64,000 nt of DNA from Scylla paramamosain (GCF_035594125.1 NC_087156.1:13350806-13414805); one strand, 5' to 3'. Positions 24,811 through 39,901 are shown, counted from the stretch's first letter. Program-made: numbers and translations. Notes: generated by a model from the sequence alone, not told the origin.

Positions 24811-25860
24811 CAGTGGTGTTCCTCAGGGTTCTGTCCTGTCACCCACTCTCTTCTTATTATTCGTTAATGATCTTCTAAACCAAACTTCTTGTCCTATGCA
24901 CTCCTACGCTGATGATACCACCCTGCACTTTTCCACGTCTTTTCATAGACGTCCAACCCTTCAGGAGGTAAACATATCACGCAGGGAAGCCACAGAACGC
25001 CTGACTTCTGATCTTTCTAAAATTTCTTATTGGGGCAGAGCAAACTTAGTATTGTTCAATGCCTCAAAAACTTAATTCCTCCATCTATCAACTCGACACA
25101 ACCTTCCAGACAACTATCCCCTCCTCTTCATTGACACTCAACTGTCCCCCTCTTCTACACTGAACATCCTTGGTCTGTCCTTTACTTATAATCTGAACTG
25201 GAAACTTCACATCTCATCTCTAGCTAAAACAGCTTCTATGAAGTTAGGTGTTCTGAGACGTCTCCGCCAGTTTTTCTCACCCCCCCAGCTGCTAACTCTG
25301 TACAAGGGCCTTATCCGTCCATGTATGGAGTATGCTTCATATGTCTAGGGGGGTTCCACTCATACTGCTCTTCTAGACAGGGTGGAATCAAAAGCTTTTC
25401 GTCTCATCAACTCCTCTCCTCTAACTGACTATCTTCAGCCCCTCTCTCACCGCCGCAATGTTGCATATCTAGCTGTCTTCTACCGCTATTTTCATGCCAA
25501 CTGCTCTTCTGATCTTGCTAACTGCATGCCTCCTCTCCTTCCGCGGCCTCGCTGCACAAGACTTTCTTCTTTCTCTCACCCTTATTCTGTCCACCTCTCT
25601 AACGCAAGAGTTAACCAGTATTCTCAATCATTCATTACTTTCTCTGGTAAACTCTGGAACTCCCTGCCTGCTTCTGTATTTCCACCTTCCTATGACTTGA
25701 ATTCCTTTAAGAGGGAGGTTTCAAGACACTTATCCACCAATTTTTGACCACTGCTTTGACCTTTTTATGGGACTGGCATTTCAGTGGGCATTTTTTTTTT
25801 ATTAGATTTTTGTTGCCCTTGGCCAGTATCCTTCCTACATAAAAAAAAAAAAGAAAAAAA
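24811..25860 (+). mobile_element. Jockey-like non-LTR retrotransposon, 5'-truncated, poly-A tailed
   Basis: Satellite stops after TTAAGTTCCTTAA at about 24,810. Then about 1 kb of C-rich, ordinary coding-type sequence follows and ends in an A-rich tail (AAAAAAAAAAAAGAAAAAAA, about 25,840-25,860), after which satellite resumes. The truncated 5' end inside the RT domain plus the 3' A-tail is the usual product of target-primed reverse transcription. The 3' UTR (25,748-25,840) includes a T-run and TTGCCCTTGGCCAGTATCC. Base composition contrasts sharply with the AT-rich satellite. The insertion marks the right edge of the 1.1-kb higher-order array. Confidence 0.88.
24812..25747 (+). pseudogene. 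Partial reverse transcriptase, Jockey-like, two nonsense codons
   Basis: One reading frame runs the whole length, broken only by TAA at 25,073-25,075 and TAG at 25,346-25,348. The N-terminal part shows the RT motif SGVPQGSVLSPTLFLLFVND, then the catalytic YADD motif (HSYADDTTLHF). The middle has [27 protein letters not shown] and YKGLIRPCMEYAS. The C-terminal part (25,382-25,747) has RVESKAFRLINSSPLTDYL, KLWNSLPASVF and SFKREVSRHLS, typical of the C-terminus in this LINE group. The fingers part of RT and everything upstream (endonuclease, ORF1) is missing because of 5' truncation. The frame is intact with only two point nonsense changes, so this copy is younger than the CR1-like copy at 4.1-6.5 kb. 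It is not expected to be functional. Confidence 0.88.
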
Positions 25861-26622
25861 TGGGAAAACGAAACGAAATTTCTAGAGACGTGTCTTTTTA
25901 GTGTTTATAAGCATGATAGGCACTAAAACACACACACACACAAAAAAAAAAACGGAAAGCAACCTATAAGGGGAAAAAAAAACGTCTCTTTTCAGTTTTT
26001 GAGCTACCTACGTACCAAAACGCTAAAACGCAGGCAAAACACCCTATTTGGAGAAACACAATAACATTACCAAGAACAATTGTTTTGATCGTTTTTGAGC
26101 TTCTCACTTAAAAAACGCCAAAATGTATGCAAATTACTCTAAATAGGAAAACGATACCACATTACGAAAAATGTGTTTTCCTTTTGTTTCTTAGGTACTA
26201 AAACATGTACAAAATCGCCAAATTGTATTCAAAATACCCTATATTGCTAAAGAAAACGCCATTATGAGAAACTTGTCTTATGAGTGTTTGTGAGCTTCTT
26301 AGGTATAAAAACGTTAAAACTCTTTATAGAGAAACAGAACAATATTACCAAAAATGTCTATTTTTAGTGTATTTCACATTATTAGATCCCATAATGCGAA
26401 ACGGCACACAAAGCACCCTAAATTGGGAAACAAAACGAGATTTTCAGAAATTTCTCTTTGGAATGTTTATGAGCGTGCTAGGCACCAAAACGCTAAAAAG
26501 CATGAAATGAAAAAAAAAAATCAAAAACGTCTATTTTCAGTGTTTTGAGCCAACTACATAACAAAATGCTAAAACGCATACAACCCTGCATGGAAAGCAG
26601 ATTAACTACCAAAAACAAACAT

Positions 26623-26772
<150 letters not shown>

Positions 26773-28432
26773 CCCAACTTCTTACGTACAAAAACGTCAA
26801 AATGCTGAGAACTACTTTACATAAGGAAAAGAAAAGAAACATTAAGATAAACGTTTATCATGAGTGTTTTTAAGCTTATTAGGTACCAAAACACTAAACC
26901 ACATGGATAGGTCCTTGGGGAAAAAAAAAAATTACAAAAATCGTGCATTCATATTGTTAGTTGCAATAACCCAATATGCATGCAAACCAATCTATAAAAT
27001 GAAAGTAATGAAAGTAATGAGTCTTTCGAATGTTTGTAAGCGTGTTAGGTACGAAAACCTAAAAAGCATGAAAAATACGCTATACTGGAAAAGAAAACAT
27101 TACGAAAAATTTGTTTTTGAGCTACTTATGCATCAAAACGCTAACACACATGCAAAACACACTATTGGAAAAACATAATAACATTACAAAAAAAAAAGTA
27201 TAGAGTGTTTTCATGCTTATTACGAACAAAAACCTCAAAATGCATGGAAAGTGCCCTATATGGAAAAAGAAAGAGACATTAGAAAAAACATATATTATGA
27301 GCGTTTTTGAGGTCAATAGGTACCAAAACGCTAAAACGCATAAATAGCACTCAGTATGAATATAAGCAAACGTGATTGTCTAAAAAAAGCGTGTTTTTTT
27401 TCAGTGTTTATACGCGTGTTAGGCAAGAAAACGCAAAAAGAAAAAAAATGGAAAACACCTTATATGTGAAAAGAAAACAACTTTATCAAAAATGTCTCTT
27501 TTCAGTGTTTTTGATCTCCTTACGTACCAAACTCTAAAACGCTTGCAAAATACAGTTTATGGACAAACAGATTAACATTACCAAAAACAAGTATTTTTAT
27601 CGTTTTTTGAGCTTTTTATGCACAAAAACGTCAAAATACATTGAAAATGTTCTATATGGGGGTAACGAAAGAACATTACGAGAAATGAGTGTTATTAGTG
27701 CTTTTAAGCAACTTGATGTACAAAAAACGTTAAAACGCATAAACAGCACTCAGTATGAAGAAACAGAAGAAAAAAAAAGCATTCCCTAATATGTGTTTTT
27801 CAGCATATTTCACTTTTTGAGATTACAAAATGCCAAGATGCATGCAAAGCCTTTCACAAAGGGAAACCAAAGAAAATTTCCAAAAACTTTTCTTTTGAGT
27901 ATTTATAAGCGTTTAATGCATCGAAACAATATATGGGAAAAGGAAACGAGATTTCAAGAAAAGTGTCTTTTCAGTGTTTATATGCGTGCTAGACCTGGAA
28001 ATCACCCTATATGGAATACAAAACTACATTACGAGAAACTTGTCTTTTGTGTGTGTGTTTTTTTTAGCTTCTTACGTACCAAACCAATAAAACGCATGCA
28101 AAATACCGTTTATGGAAAAACAATATTATATTTATATAAAAAAAAAGTATTTTAAGTGTTTTGAGCTTGTTACGTAGAAAAATGCCAAAATTCATGGAAA
28201 ATAATCTATATGGGGTTACGAAAGAACATTATGAGAAATTATAAATGCTTTTAAATTCTTTAGGTAACAAAACGCGAAATCACCTAAGTATCTCTGTATA
28301 TGGAGAAACAGAACAGCATTAGCAAAAACGTGTATTTTGAGCGTTTTTTTTCTTTCACATTGTTAGGTACCAAAAAGCTAAAACGCATGCAAAATCCTAT
28401 ATATGAGCAAACGAAACGAAATTTCCAGAAAC

Positions 28433-28508
28433 ATTTATTTATTTAATTATTTTATTTATTTATTCATCTTTATTTATTTTCTTTATTTATTTATTTTATT
28501 TTTTTGGT
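28433..28508. repeat. Imperfect (TTTA)n microsatellite
   Basis: TTTA repeats with CATC and TTTC interruptions, inside a D monomer after GAAATTTCCAGAAAC. Confidence 0.9.
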
Positions 28509-30713
28509 GTTTAGGAGCCTTTTAGCCACCGAAACGCTCAAAAGCATGGAAATCAACCTATATGGGAATACAAATGAACATTACCAAAAACATATACATT
28601 GAGTGTAATACACATTGCTAGGTTTTGACAAATCGGCAAAATGGATTCTGAGCCCAGATTGTGGGGAAACAAAACGAAATTTTCAAAAACGTCACTTTTA
28701 AGTGACGCTAAAAAGAGTGGAAGTCGCTCTACATAGAAGAAAAAAAACAACAACTCTCAGGTGTTTTGAGCTACTTTCGTTACAAAACGCTAAAATACAT
28801 GTAAAACATTTGAAAAGAGAATAATTAAAAAAACTAAATATTTTGAGGGTTTTCGATCTCGTTACGCACAAAAACGCAAAAATACTGCAAATTATCTATA
28901 TGAGGAGAAAAAAAAAAAACGAGAAACGTGTATTGTGAATGTATTTGAGCTTCTTAGCTACCAGAACGCTAATGCTCATTAATAGCACTCTATATGGAGA
29001 AACAGAATAACATTACCAAATAGCCAAAATGCATTGAAAAGCATCATATATGGGGTAAGGAAGCAAGAGTTCCAAACAAAAAATGTGTCTTTTGAGTGTT
29101 GATGAGCTTGGTATATAAAAAAAAACACTAAAAATTATGGAAAACACCCGATATGCGAAAATAAAACATTATCAAAGATGGCTTTCTTTCAATGTTTTTG
29201 AGCCTTTTACGAGCCAAAACGCAAAATCAAACAGAATAACCTTACGAAAAAAGTATTTTAAATGTTTTTGAGCTGGTTACGTAGTAGAATGTAAAAATGC
29301 ATGAAAAGTGCCCGATATGGGGAAATGAAAAATGATATTAAGAGAAGCGTGTATTATGAGATTTTTTGAGCTTTTCAGGTATCAAAACACCAAAACGCAT
29401 GAATAGCACTCTATACGTAGAAAGATTACAAAAAAGTGTATTTTGAGTGTCTTTCATATTATCAAAACACTAAAATATACGTAAACCCTCAATAACGGCT
29501 TTTTCAGGGTTTTTCAGCTACTTACGAGCCAAAAACGCAAAATCGCAACCAAAACTCCCTTTATGGAAAAAACAGAATAACATGACGAAAAAAAGTATTT
29601 ATAAATGTTTTTGAGCTTTGTACGTAGCAAAAAGCTAATATGCATGAAAAGTACCCTATATTGGTGAATGAAAAAGACATTACGAGGAACGAGTATTGTG
29701 AGAGTTTTTGAGAAGCAAGACGTTTTTACGAGAAACGTGTTTTAGAGCTTCTTAGGCACTAACACTTGTAACGCATTACTAGAAATCTATATGTAGAAAC
29801 AGATCATTACTAAAACGTGCATTTCGAGGACATTTCACATTGTTAGGTACAAAAACACCAAACTGCATGGAAAGGACACTATATGGGGAAAGAAAACGAT
29901 ATTTCCAGAAACGAGTCTCGAGTGTATAACAAAACCAAAAATGCATGCACAGCATCCTATATTTGGGAAAGAAATTACATTTCCATAAAGGTGTCTTTTC
30001 AGTATTTATTAGCGTTTTAGGCAGATAAAAACGTACAAAAAAGTCTAAATGGATGCTAGCTAGATGAAACGAAAAGACTACGAAAAACGTGCATTACAAT
30101 GTTTTTGAGTTTCTGAAGTCCCAAAACGCTAAAACGCATAAATAGCACTCATTATTAAGAAACATAAAGAAAAAACTTTACCAAAAACGTGTATTTTCAC
30201 ATTGTCAGATGCCATATCGCAAAAATTAATGTTATTTACTTTATATAGGGAAACAAGAAGCTATTAAGAAAATTGTGTATAATGAGTGTTTTTGAGTTTC
30301 TTAGGAACCAAAACTCAAAAAACGCATCAATAGCACTCTATATAGAGACCGAACAATATTATCATAAACGTGTTTTTGAGTGTATTTTATACTGTAAGGT
30401 GCCATAGCACCAAAGTATGTGCAAAGCACCTTATTTGGGGAAATAAAACTATATTTCAATAAACATGTCTTTTGAGATTAGCGTGTTTTGAGTGTTTTTA
30501 AGCTATTTACGTACCAAAACGCATAAACGCATGGAAAACGCTCTCTGTGGAGAAAAACAATTGTTACCAAAAACAAGTATTCTTGTTACGTACAAAAACG
30601 CCAAAGTGCACGGAAAGTACCCTATACTGGAAAAGGAATGGATATTACGTAAAACGTGTATTATCAGTGTATTTCATTTTCTTGGGTACAAAAATTATAG
30701 AGCTCATGAATAG

Positions 30714-31043
<330 letters not shown>

Positions 31044-32149
31044 CCAAATACGTGTATTTTGAGTCTATTTCACACTGTTAGGTAGCCAAAAAAAAAAAGC
31101 CTGCAGAACATCCTATTTAAGAAAATGAAATGAAATTACGAGAAACATATTCTTTCAGTGTTTTTCAACGTGTTTTGCACTTTAATTCTAAAAAAAAAAC
31201 ATGGAAACCATAGTATATGGGAAAATGAAAATACCAAAACTTGTCTTTTACTGTTTTTTTTTTTATTCTTACATACCAAAACACTAAAACGCTCACAAAG
31301 AACACTTCATGAAAAAACATAATAACTTTCACAAAAAAAGAAACATTTTAGTGTTTTTGAGCTTCTTACGTAGAGAAGTACCAAAATACACATAAAGTAC
31401 CATATGTGAAGACACAAAAAGACATTTCCTTTAACGTGTATTATGAGTCTTTGAGGTTTTTAATTATTAAATCACTAAAATGCATACATAGGATTTTGTA
31501 TGGAGAATGAGAACAATATTACCAAAAAATACGTGTTATTTCAGTGTATTTCACATTGTTAGGTGCTAAAACCCCAAAATGCATGTACGAGTAAACCAGC
31601 AATTATGGGGAAGTTAAATGAGTTTTCCAGAAACGTGCGTTTTGATTGTTTACGAGCGTGTTATGCACCCAAGAACAAAAACATATTAAGCACCCTTTAT
31701 GGGAAAAGTCATTACCAAAAACATGTATTTTGAGTGTTTTTAGGGTAATTCCGTACTCAAACACTGAAAAAAAGAAATTGAAATCACCCTTCATGGAGAA
31801 ACACAATATTAGCAAAAAAACAAATATTTTGCGTGCTTTTGAGCATGTTACTTCCAAAAATCACCAAAAAAAACATAGAAAGAACCTTATACAGTACTGT
31901 ATAAAGAAACGTGTATTAGTATTGTTTTTGAGCTTGTTAGGAAGAAAAACGTTAAATCACATAAATAGCACTCTATATGGAAAAACAGAACATTACCAAA
32001 AAACGTATAATTTTTTTATGTATTTTACATTGCTGGGTACTACAACTTTAGAAGGACTATGGAATTACCAGGATCGCCTATTGAGATTTTTTTGTGCGTG
32101 TTAGGCACCAAAACGCTAAAAAGCATTGATATCAATCTATATCAGACCA

Positions 32150-32196
32150 AAAAAATAAATAAATAAATAAATAAAATAAATAAATAAATAAATAAT
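32150..32196. repeat. (AAAT)n microsatellite
   Basis: AAAT repeats with one slipped unit, replacing the GGAATACAAAACAACATT part of a D monomer. Confidence 0.93.
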
Positions 32197-35100
32197 ACGA
32201 AAAAGTGACATATCGTTTTTTTTTTTAACTTCTTAGGTACCAAAAAACTAAAACGTATGGAAAACACCCTTTATGGAGAAACGTAACAAAAAAAAAAAGA
32301 AAAGGGATTTTGAGTTTTTTTTTTAGATAGTTACGTAGAAAAATGCCAAAATGCATACAAAATACTCTATTAAGAGAAACAAAATGATATTACGAGAAAC
32401 GTGCATTATGAGTCGTTTTTTTTTTTCCGTTCTTAGGTACTAAAACGCGGAAACGTGTTAATATTAATTTTTCAGGAGAAACAGAACATTAACAAAAACG
32501 TGCATTTTGAGTGTTTTCACCTTGTTAAATACTAAAACGCTAAAATGCCTGCAAAACTTTATATGCAAGGAAATGGAACGACCTTACAAGAAATGTTTCT
32601 TTTAAGAGTTTTTAGCGTGTTAGGCACCAAAGCGCTAAAAAGCATGGAAATCACCCTATATGGGAATACAAAACAACATTACGAAAAACGTGTCTATTGA
32701 GTGTTTTATAAATTCATACGTACCAAAATGCTAAAACGCATGCAAAAATGTTATGGAGAAACATAATAATATTACGAATATCAAGAATTTTTCTTTTTTT
32801 TTTTTCTTTTTTTCAGTTTGTGACGTAGAAAAATACCAAAAAGCATTCAACGTACTTTTAATGCGGGGAAAAAAAATGACATTTCATGAATCGTGTATTA
32901 TGAGTGTTTTTGTGCTTTTTAAGTTTCAAAACGCTGAAACAAGCACTCTATATGGAGAAACAGAATAACATTACCAAAAACGTGTATTTGCTGTTTTTTT
33001 TTTTTTTTTTAGAGTAAGATACCAAAACGCCAAAATGCATGCAATGCACCTTCTATGGGAAAGAAAAACGAGATTTCCAGAAACGTGTCTCTTGAGTGTT
33101 TATTATCTTTTTAGGCACCAACACGCTAAAAAGTATTGAAAGCACCTTATATGGGAATAAATAAAAGCATTACCAAAAACTTGTCTTTTGAGTGTTTTTT
33201 TCAGCTACGTACGTAAGCAAAACTCTGAAACGCTGAAAAACGCACTATATGAATTAACAAAAAACATTACCAAAAACATTACCAAAAACAAGTATTTTCA
33301 GTGTTTTTGGGATTGTTACGTAAAAAGACGCCAATATGTATGCAAAGTGTCCTATATGAGGAAAGAAAAGGTCATTACAAGAGAATTTTATCATAAATGT
33401 TTATCAACTTTATAAGTACCTAAACGCTAAAACACATAAACAGCTATCTATATGGAGAAACAGAACCACATACCTCCCTCCCCCACCTAAAATAAAAAAG
33501 AAAAATACAAAATACAGTAGAATATAGTAGTAAAATATAGTAGAAAAAAGAAAAAGACATATCCAGAAACGAGTCTTTTGAGTGTTTATGATTGTGTTAT
33601 GCAAAAAAGCATGGAAAAATCCCTATAAAGGAAAATAAAATAATATTACCAATAACGTGTATTTTCCGTGATTTGGATTACGTGATTACGTGATTTTGGA
33701 TTACGTGATTACGTACTAAAAATGCTGATACCCATTCAAAAATAAAATATTGAGAAACAGTATACGTGTATTTTAGAAGTTTTGAGCTTGTTACATAGAA
33801 AAATGGGGAAAAAAATGCATGCAAAGTAATCTATATGGGGAAACTAAAAGGCATTACAAGAATAGTGTATTAAGGGAGTTTTGAACTTTTTAGATACTAA
33901 ATGTTAAAACGCATATCTATATCGAGAAAGAGAATAACATTACCAAAAACGGGTATTTTAATTGTTTTTCACATTATTAGGTACCAAAGTGCCAAAATCT
34001 ATGTAAAGCTCACTATTTGGGAAAACGAAAAGATATTACCAGAAACATGTCTTTTGAGTGGTTTTGAAAGAATTACGTACAAAAACGCCACAAAAACATG
34101 GAAATCACCCTATATGGGTCTTTTCAGTGTTACTGAACTTAATGTAAAACAAAACGTTAAAACGCATGCAAACATTTGTTAGGGAAAAGATAATGACACT
34201 TCGAAAAACAAGTGTTTGTAGTATTTCTTTTTTTTTTTTTGTGTGTGTGTGTTTGTTACGTACAAAAACGCAAAATACAGGCAATGTACCTTATATGGCG
34301 AAATAAAAGGATATTACCAGAAACGTGTATTATGAGTGTTTTTAATCTTCTTAGGTACCTAAACACTAAAACTCATGAATACCACTCGATACGAAGAAAC
34401 AGAATAACGTTTATTTTCATCATATATCACACGTTTAGGTACCAAAACGCCAAAATGCTTGCAAACCACCTTAAATGGCGAAGAGAAGAAACACATCCAG
34501 AAACGTGTCTTTTGAGTGTTTATAAACGTGGTAAGCACCAAAACGCTCTAAAGCATGGAAAATGCCATATATGGGGAAACAAACAAAAGAAAAAAACATT
34601 TATAAGAAAAGTTTTTTCACTTTTTTGAGCTTTTTCCGTACTAAAACATGCTTATGAAACCTCCTTTATGGAGAAAGAGATTAACGTTACCAAAAACAAG
34701 TATTATGGGTGTTTTCAGTTTCTTTCGTACTAAAGCGTAAAAATTTATGGAAAATATCCAGTATTGGGAAAGGATATGACATTACGTGAATTGTGCATTT
34801 CAAGTGTGTTTCAGCTTCTTAGTTACCGAAAGTCTAAAAGGTATGCAGAAACTCTAAAAGGTATATGTCGAAAAAGAACATTACCAAAAATGTGTATTTC
34901 GAGTATTTTTACAATGTTATGTACCAAAACACCAAAAAGCATATGGAGAAATGAAACTACATTATCAGAAGAGTCTTTTCAGTGTTTATTTTTTTTTCTT
35001 TTTAGATCCCAAAACACTAAAAAAAAAAACTATGGAAAGCATTATGTATTTTACACGATTAGGTACCAAAACACCAAAATTCTTGCAAAGCACCTAATAT

Positions 35101-38100
35101 GGTAAAGAGAAAAAAACGTTTCCAGAAACGTGTCTTTTTAGTGTTTATAAACGCGTTATGCAGAAAAACGCTCTAAAGCATTGAAAACGTTCATATTATA
35201 TGAGTAAGCCACTTCGAGTGAGCTACTTCGGTACTAAAACCCTAACATGCTTACAAAATACCCTTTATGGAGAAAGAGAGTAACGTTTCCAAAAGCAAGT
35301 ATTATGCGTGTTTTCAGCTTCTTTCGTACAAATGCGCAAAAATGCATGGAAAATACCTAATATAGGGAAACGAAACGTGTTTTGAGTGTTTTTCACATTC
35401 TTGGATTCCAGAATGCCAAAATGCATGCTAAGCACCCTCTATTGTGATTTGAAACTCCATTTACAGGAACAAGTCTCTAAAACGCATGGAAAACACCTTA
35501 TGTAGAAAAAAAAGAAAACATTATAAAAAAAACTTTTTTTTTTTTAGATACATATGAAAACACTAAACGTCATGAAAAAAAACAATATAGAGAAATATAA
35601 TAACTTTAAAAAACGTGTATTTTCAATGTTTTTTTTAGCTTTTTACGCAAAAACCGGAAATATATATTGAAAGTATATAATATCGGCAAACAAAAGAACA
35701 TTACGAAAAACGTGTATTTTGAGTGTTTTTGAGCTTTTTAGGTACTAAAACGCTAAAAAGCATGAATAGCACTCTATATGTAGAAACAGAACAACAAATT
35801 GAGTATTTTGTGTATTTTCATGTTAGACATCAAATCGCCAAAATGCATACAAAGTAACCTCTACTTTGAAAATAAACGACTTTACAAGAAACGTATCTCA
35901 TGAGTGTTTTTCTCCATGTTTGACAACAAAACTTAAAAAAAAAAAAAAAAAAACCGAAAGCACCCGATATATGAAAATAAAACATTACCAAAAACGTTTC
36001 TTTTGTGTGTTTTTGAGATACCAAAAATCTAAAACACATGCCAAAACGCCATTTATTCAGACACAGGGTAACATTACTAGAAACAAGTATTATGAATGTT
36101 TTTTTTTTTAAGCTTGTTACGTACATAAACGCCAAAATGCATGCGAAGCACCCTGTATGGGAAAACAAAAGGACATTACGAAAAACGTATAAAAGGAGTT
36201 TGTTTGTTCTTCTTAGGTACTAAAACGCTAAAGCTTGTTAAATAGCACTTTATATAGAGAAAAAAAATTAAGTGTATTGAGGTATTTGAGTGTACCAAAG
36301 CGCCAAAATGCATGTAATATCCCCTATATGGGGAAACGAAACTACATTACAAGAAGCGTTTCTTTTGAGTGTTTTTGTGCATGTTAGGCAACAGAACACT
36401 AAAAAGCATGGAAAGCAATCGATACCGAAAAGCAGTCTTTTGAGATTATTGAGCTTCATACTTACCAAAACATTAAAACGTACGAAAAACACCCTGTATG
36501 GAGACACAGAATAACATTACTCAATTAATGTTTTTTTTTTTTTTCAGTGTTTTTAAGTATGATACGTACATAAACGGAAAAATGTCTTCAAAGTATCCTA
36601 TATGGGTTGTCGAAAAGACATTACGAGAAACATGTATTTTATTTATTTTTTTTTTATTTTTTTTATCGTCTTAGGTACAAAACTCTGAAACGCATGAGTA
36701 TGAAGACACAGAACAACATTTTAAAAAATGCGTATTTTAAAGGTTTTTCACATTGACAAGTTCGAAAACGACAAAATACATGCAAAGCATTTTGGTGAAA
36801 GGAAATGAGATTTCCAGTACGTTGTCTTTTCAGTATTTATGGGCATTATATGAACCTAAACGCCAAAAAAGCATGTAAAGCGCCCTATATTGGTAATAAA
36901 CCAACATTACTAAAATCTTTTCTTTTCACTGTTTTTGAGCTACTTATGTATCAAAACGCTGAAAGGCATGCAAAACTCCCTTAATTGAGAAACAGAATAA
37001 ACATTAACAAAAAAACAAGCATTTTGAATGTTTTTTTTTTTTCAGGTTGTAACGTATGAAAATGCCAAAATGCATGGAATGAACCTAATATGGAGGATCT
37101 AACTACATTACGAGAAACGTGTATACTGAGTATATATATTTTTTTAACTACTTAGGTAACAAAACTCGAAAACAAATGAAAAGCACTCAATATAGATAAA
37201 CAGAATAACATAATCTAAAACATGGATTTTGAGTATATTTTCACACCATAACGCTAAAAAGCATGGAAAGCACATTACATGGGGAAATATAGAGATATTC
37301 AAAAAACATATCTTTTGAGTGTTGATGCACCAAAACGCTTAAAAAAATATATGAAAATCACTCTATAAGCGAAAAAAAAAAAACTAAAAAGGTGCCTTTT
37401 TACTCTTTTGAACTACTTATGTATCAAATCACTAAAACGCAAGGAAATCCTCATTCATGAAAAGAATAAAAAATAATATTAAAAACAAGTAATTTGATTG
37501 CATTTTTTAGCTTGTTATGTACAAAGATGTCAAAAATAAATTAAAAGCTTTCAATATGAGAAAATGAAAAGTCTTTACGAGAAATAATTATTCTTAATTA
37601 ATTAATTAATTAACAGCTCCTTAGGTACTAAAACTTAAAAACGCACGAATAGCACTCTATATGGAAAAACAGAACATCACCAAAAACCAGTATTTTGACT
37701 GTTTTTCACATTATTAGGTACCAAAACTCAAATATCCATGCGAAGGACCCTATATGGGATTAGGTAACTAGATTTCCAAAAAAGTGTTTATGTTTATGAG
37801 CGGGTTAGGCACAAAACGCAAAAAAGCATGGAAAGCACCTTATATCGGAAAACAAAACAACATTACCAAAAACGTGTCATTTGAGTGTTTTTGAACTTCT
37901 TACGTTCCAAAACACTAAAACACCCTTTGTGGAAAAGCAGATTAACATTATCAAAAACAAGTCTTTTAAGTTTTTGAGCTTGTTACATACAAGAACGCCA
38001 AAATGCATGAAAAATAAATATGGAAGAGAAAGGACATTACCATAGATGTGTATTATGAATGTCTGTGTTTCTTAGGTACCAAAACGCTAATGAGCATAAA

Positions 38101-39901
38101 TAGCACTCGATATAGAAAAAAAAAAAAAGACCAAAAAAACGTGTATTTTAAGTGTTTTTCACACTGATAGTACAAAAATGGCAAAATGCACGCAAAACAT
38201 ATGTGAAATCAAAACGACTTTGCCAGAAACAGGTGTTTTGAGTGTTTTTGAGAATTTTAGGTACTAAAACGCTAAAAAGAATGGAATTCACTATATGTGA
38301 AAAAAATAAAATAAACAGTGCCGCGAGAAACGTATGTTTTGAGTGTTTTTAAATTTCTTACGCATCCAGAACAAACTTATGGAGATAGAGAGTAACATTA
38401 CCAAAAATAACTATATATCTTTTTTTTATTGTTACGTAGAAAACGCCAAAATGCAAAGAACCCCATATAGTGAAACGAAAGCATTACGAAAAATGTGTAT
38501 TATATGTGTTTTTGAGCTTTTATTGGTACTAAACGCGAAAACGCTTCAATATGGAAAAAAAATAAATAAAATAAAAATACGTAGTAAAAATTTGTAATTT
38601 GCGTTTTTCTCACATTCTTGGGCACCAAAACGGCAAAATGCATAAAAAAAACCTTTTATGGGGAACGAAATGATATCCACCAAAAAATATATATATTTTG
38701 TGTTTTGTGCATATTAGGCCCCAAAATGAATGCAAATTACCCTATAAGGGAAACGAAAAAACATTACCACAAACGTGTCTTTTATGTGTTCAAGAGCAAG
38801 CTAGGCAAGAAAACGATAAAAAGAATGGAGAGCACACTCTGAGAAAACAAAACAGTATTACCAAAAACGTCTTATTAGGGTATTTAAAACGTATGCAAAA
38901 AAAAAAACTTTTATAGAGAAGCACTATAACCACCAAAATTGTGTATTTTGAGTATTTTGAATATGTACAAAAAGCCAAAATTAATGCAAATTATCCTATA
39001 TGGGGAAACGAAAAGACATGACGAGAAACGTGTATTTTGAGTTTTTGAGCTTCTTACGTGACAAAATGCTAAAATGTATTAATAGCATTTCATATTGAGA
39101 AACAAAACAACATTAACAAAAACGTGTATTTTGAGTTCTTTTCATATCTTTATGTATCAAAACACCAAAATGCATGCAAAGCTCCAAATATGGGTAAAGA
39201 AAATAACATTACCAAAAACGTGTCATTTGAGTGTTTTACAACATTGTAGCCATCAAAACCCTAAAAAGCATGGAAATCGCCGCATATGGGAATACAAAAT
39301 AACACTACGAAACAAGTGTCTCGAGTGTTTTTGAACTTATTACATACCAAAACGCTAAAACTGAAAAAAAAAACTTTTTATGAAAAAAATACCAAAAATT
39401 ATCAAAAAAAAAAAAAAAGTATATTTAGTGTTTTCGAGCTTTGTACGTATAAAACCACCAATATTCATGGAAAGTACCTTGAATGGGGAAACGAAAAAAA
39501 CATTACAAGAAACATGTATTATAAGTGTTTTTTGAGCTTCTTAGGAACCGAAACGCTAAAACGTATTAATATCACTCTATATGGGGAAGAAATAACATTA
39601 CCAACAACGTGTATTTTTTAGATTGTTTCATATTGTTAGGTGATATAACGAAAAAAATGCAAGTATCCTATATGGGGAAACAAAAAACATTTCCAGAAAC
39701 GTTTCTTCTGAGTGTCTATGAGCATGTTGGGTAACAAAAACGCTAAAAAGCATCAAAAGCACCCTATATAGGAAAAGAAAACAATATCACTAAAAAACGT
39801 ATATTTCAAGTGTTTTCAGTTACTAACGTATCAATACGCTAAAACATCTGTAAAACACCATTTATGGAAAAACACAATTACATTACAAAAAAAAAAAAAA
39901 C

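Noticed and set aside
25494..25700. 68-aa hydrophobic ORF overlapping the Jockey-like element
   Set aside because: Out-of-frame shadow of the RT C-terminus at 25,382-25,747.
33660..33720. Local GGATTACGTGATTACGT duplication as a regulatory element
   Set aside because: It is a short slippage duplication in an E monomer; nothing suggests regulation.
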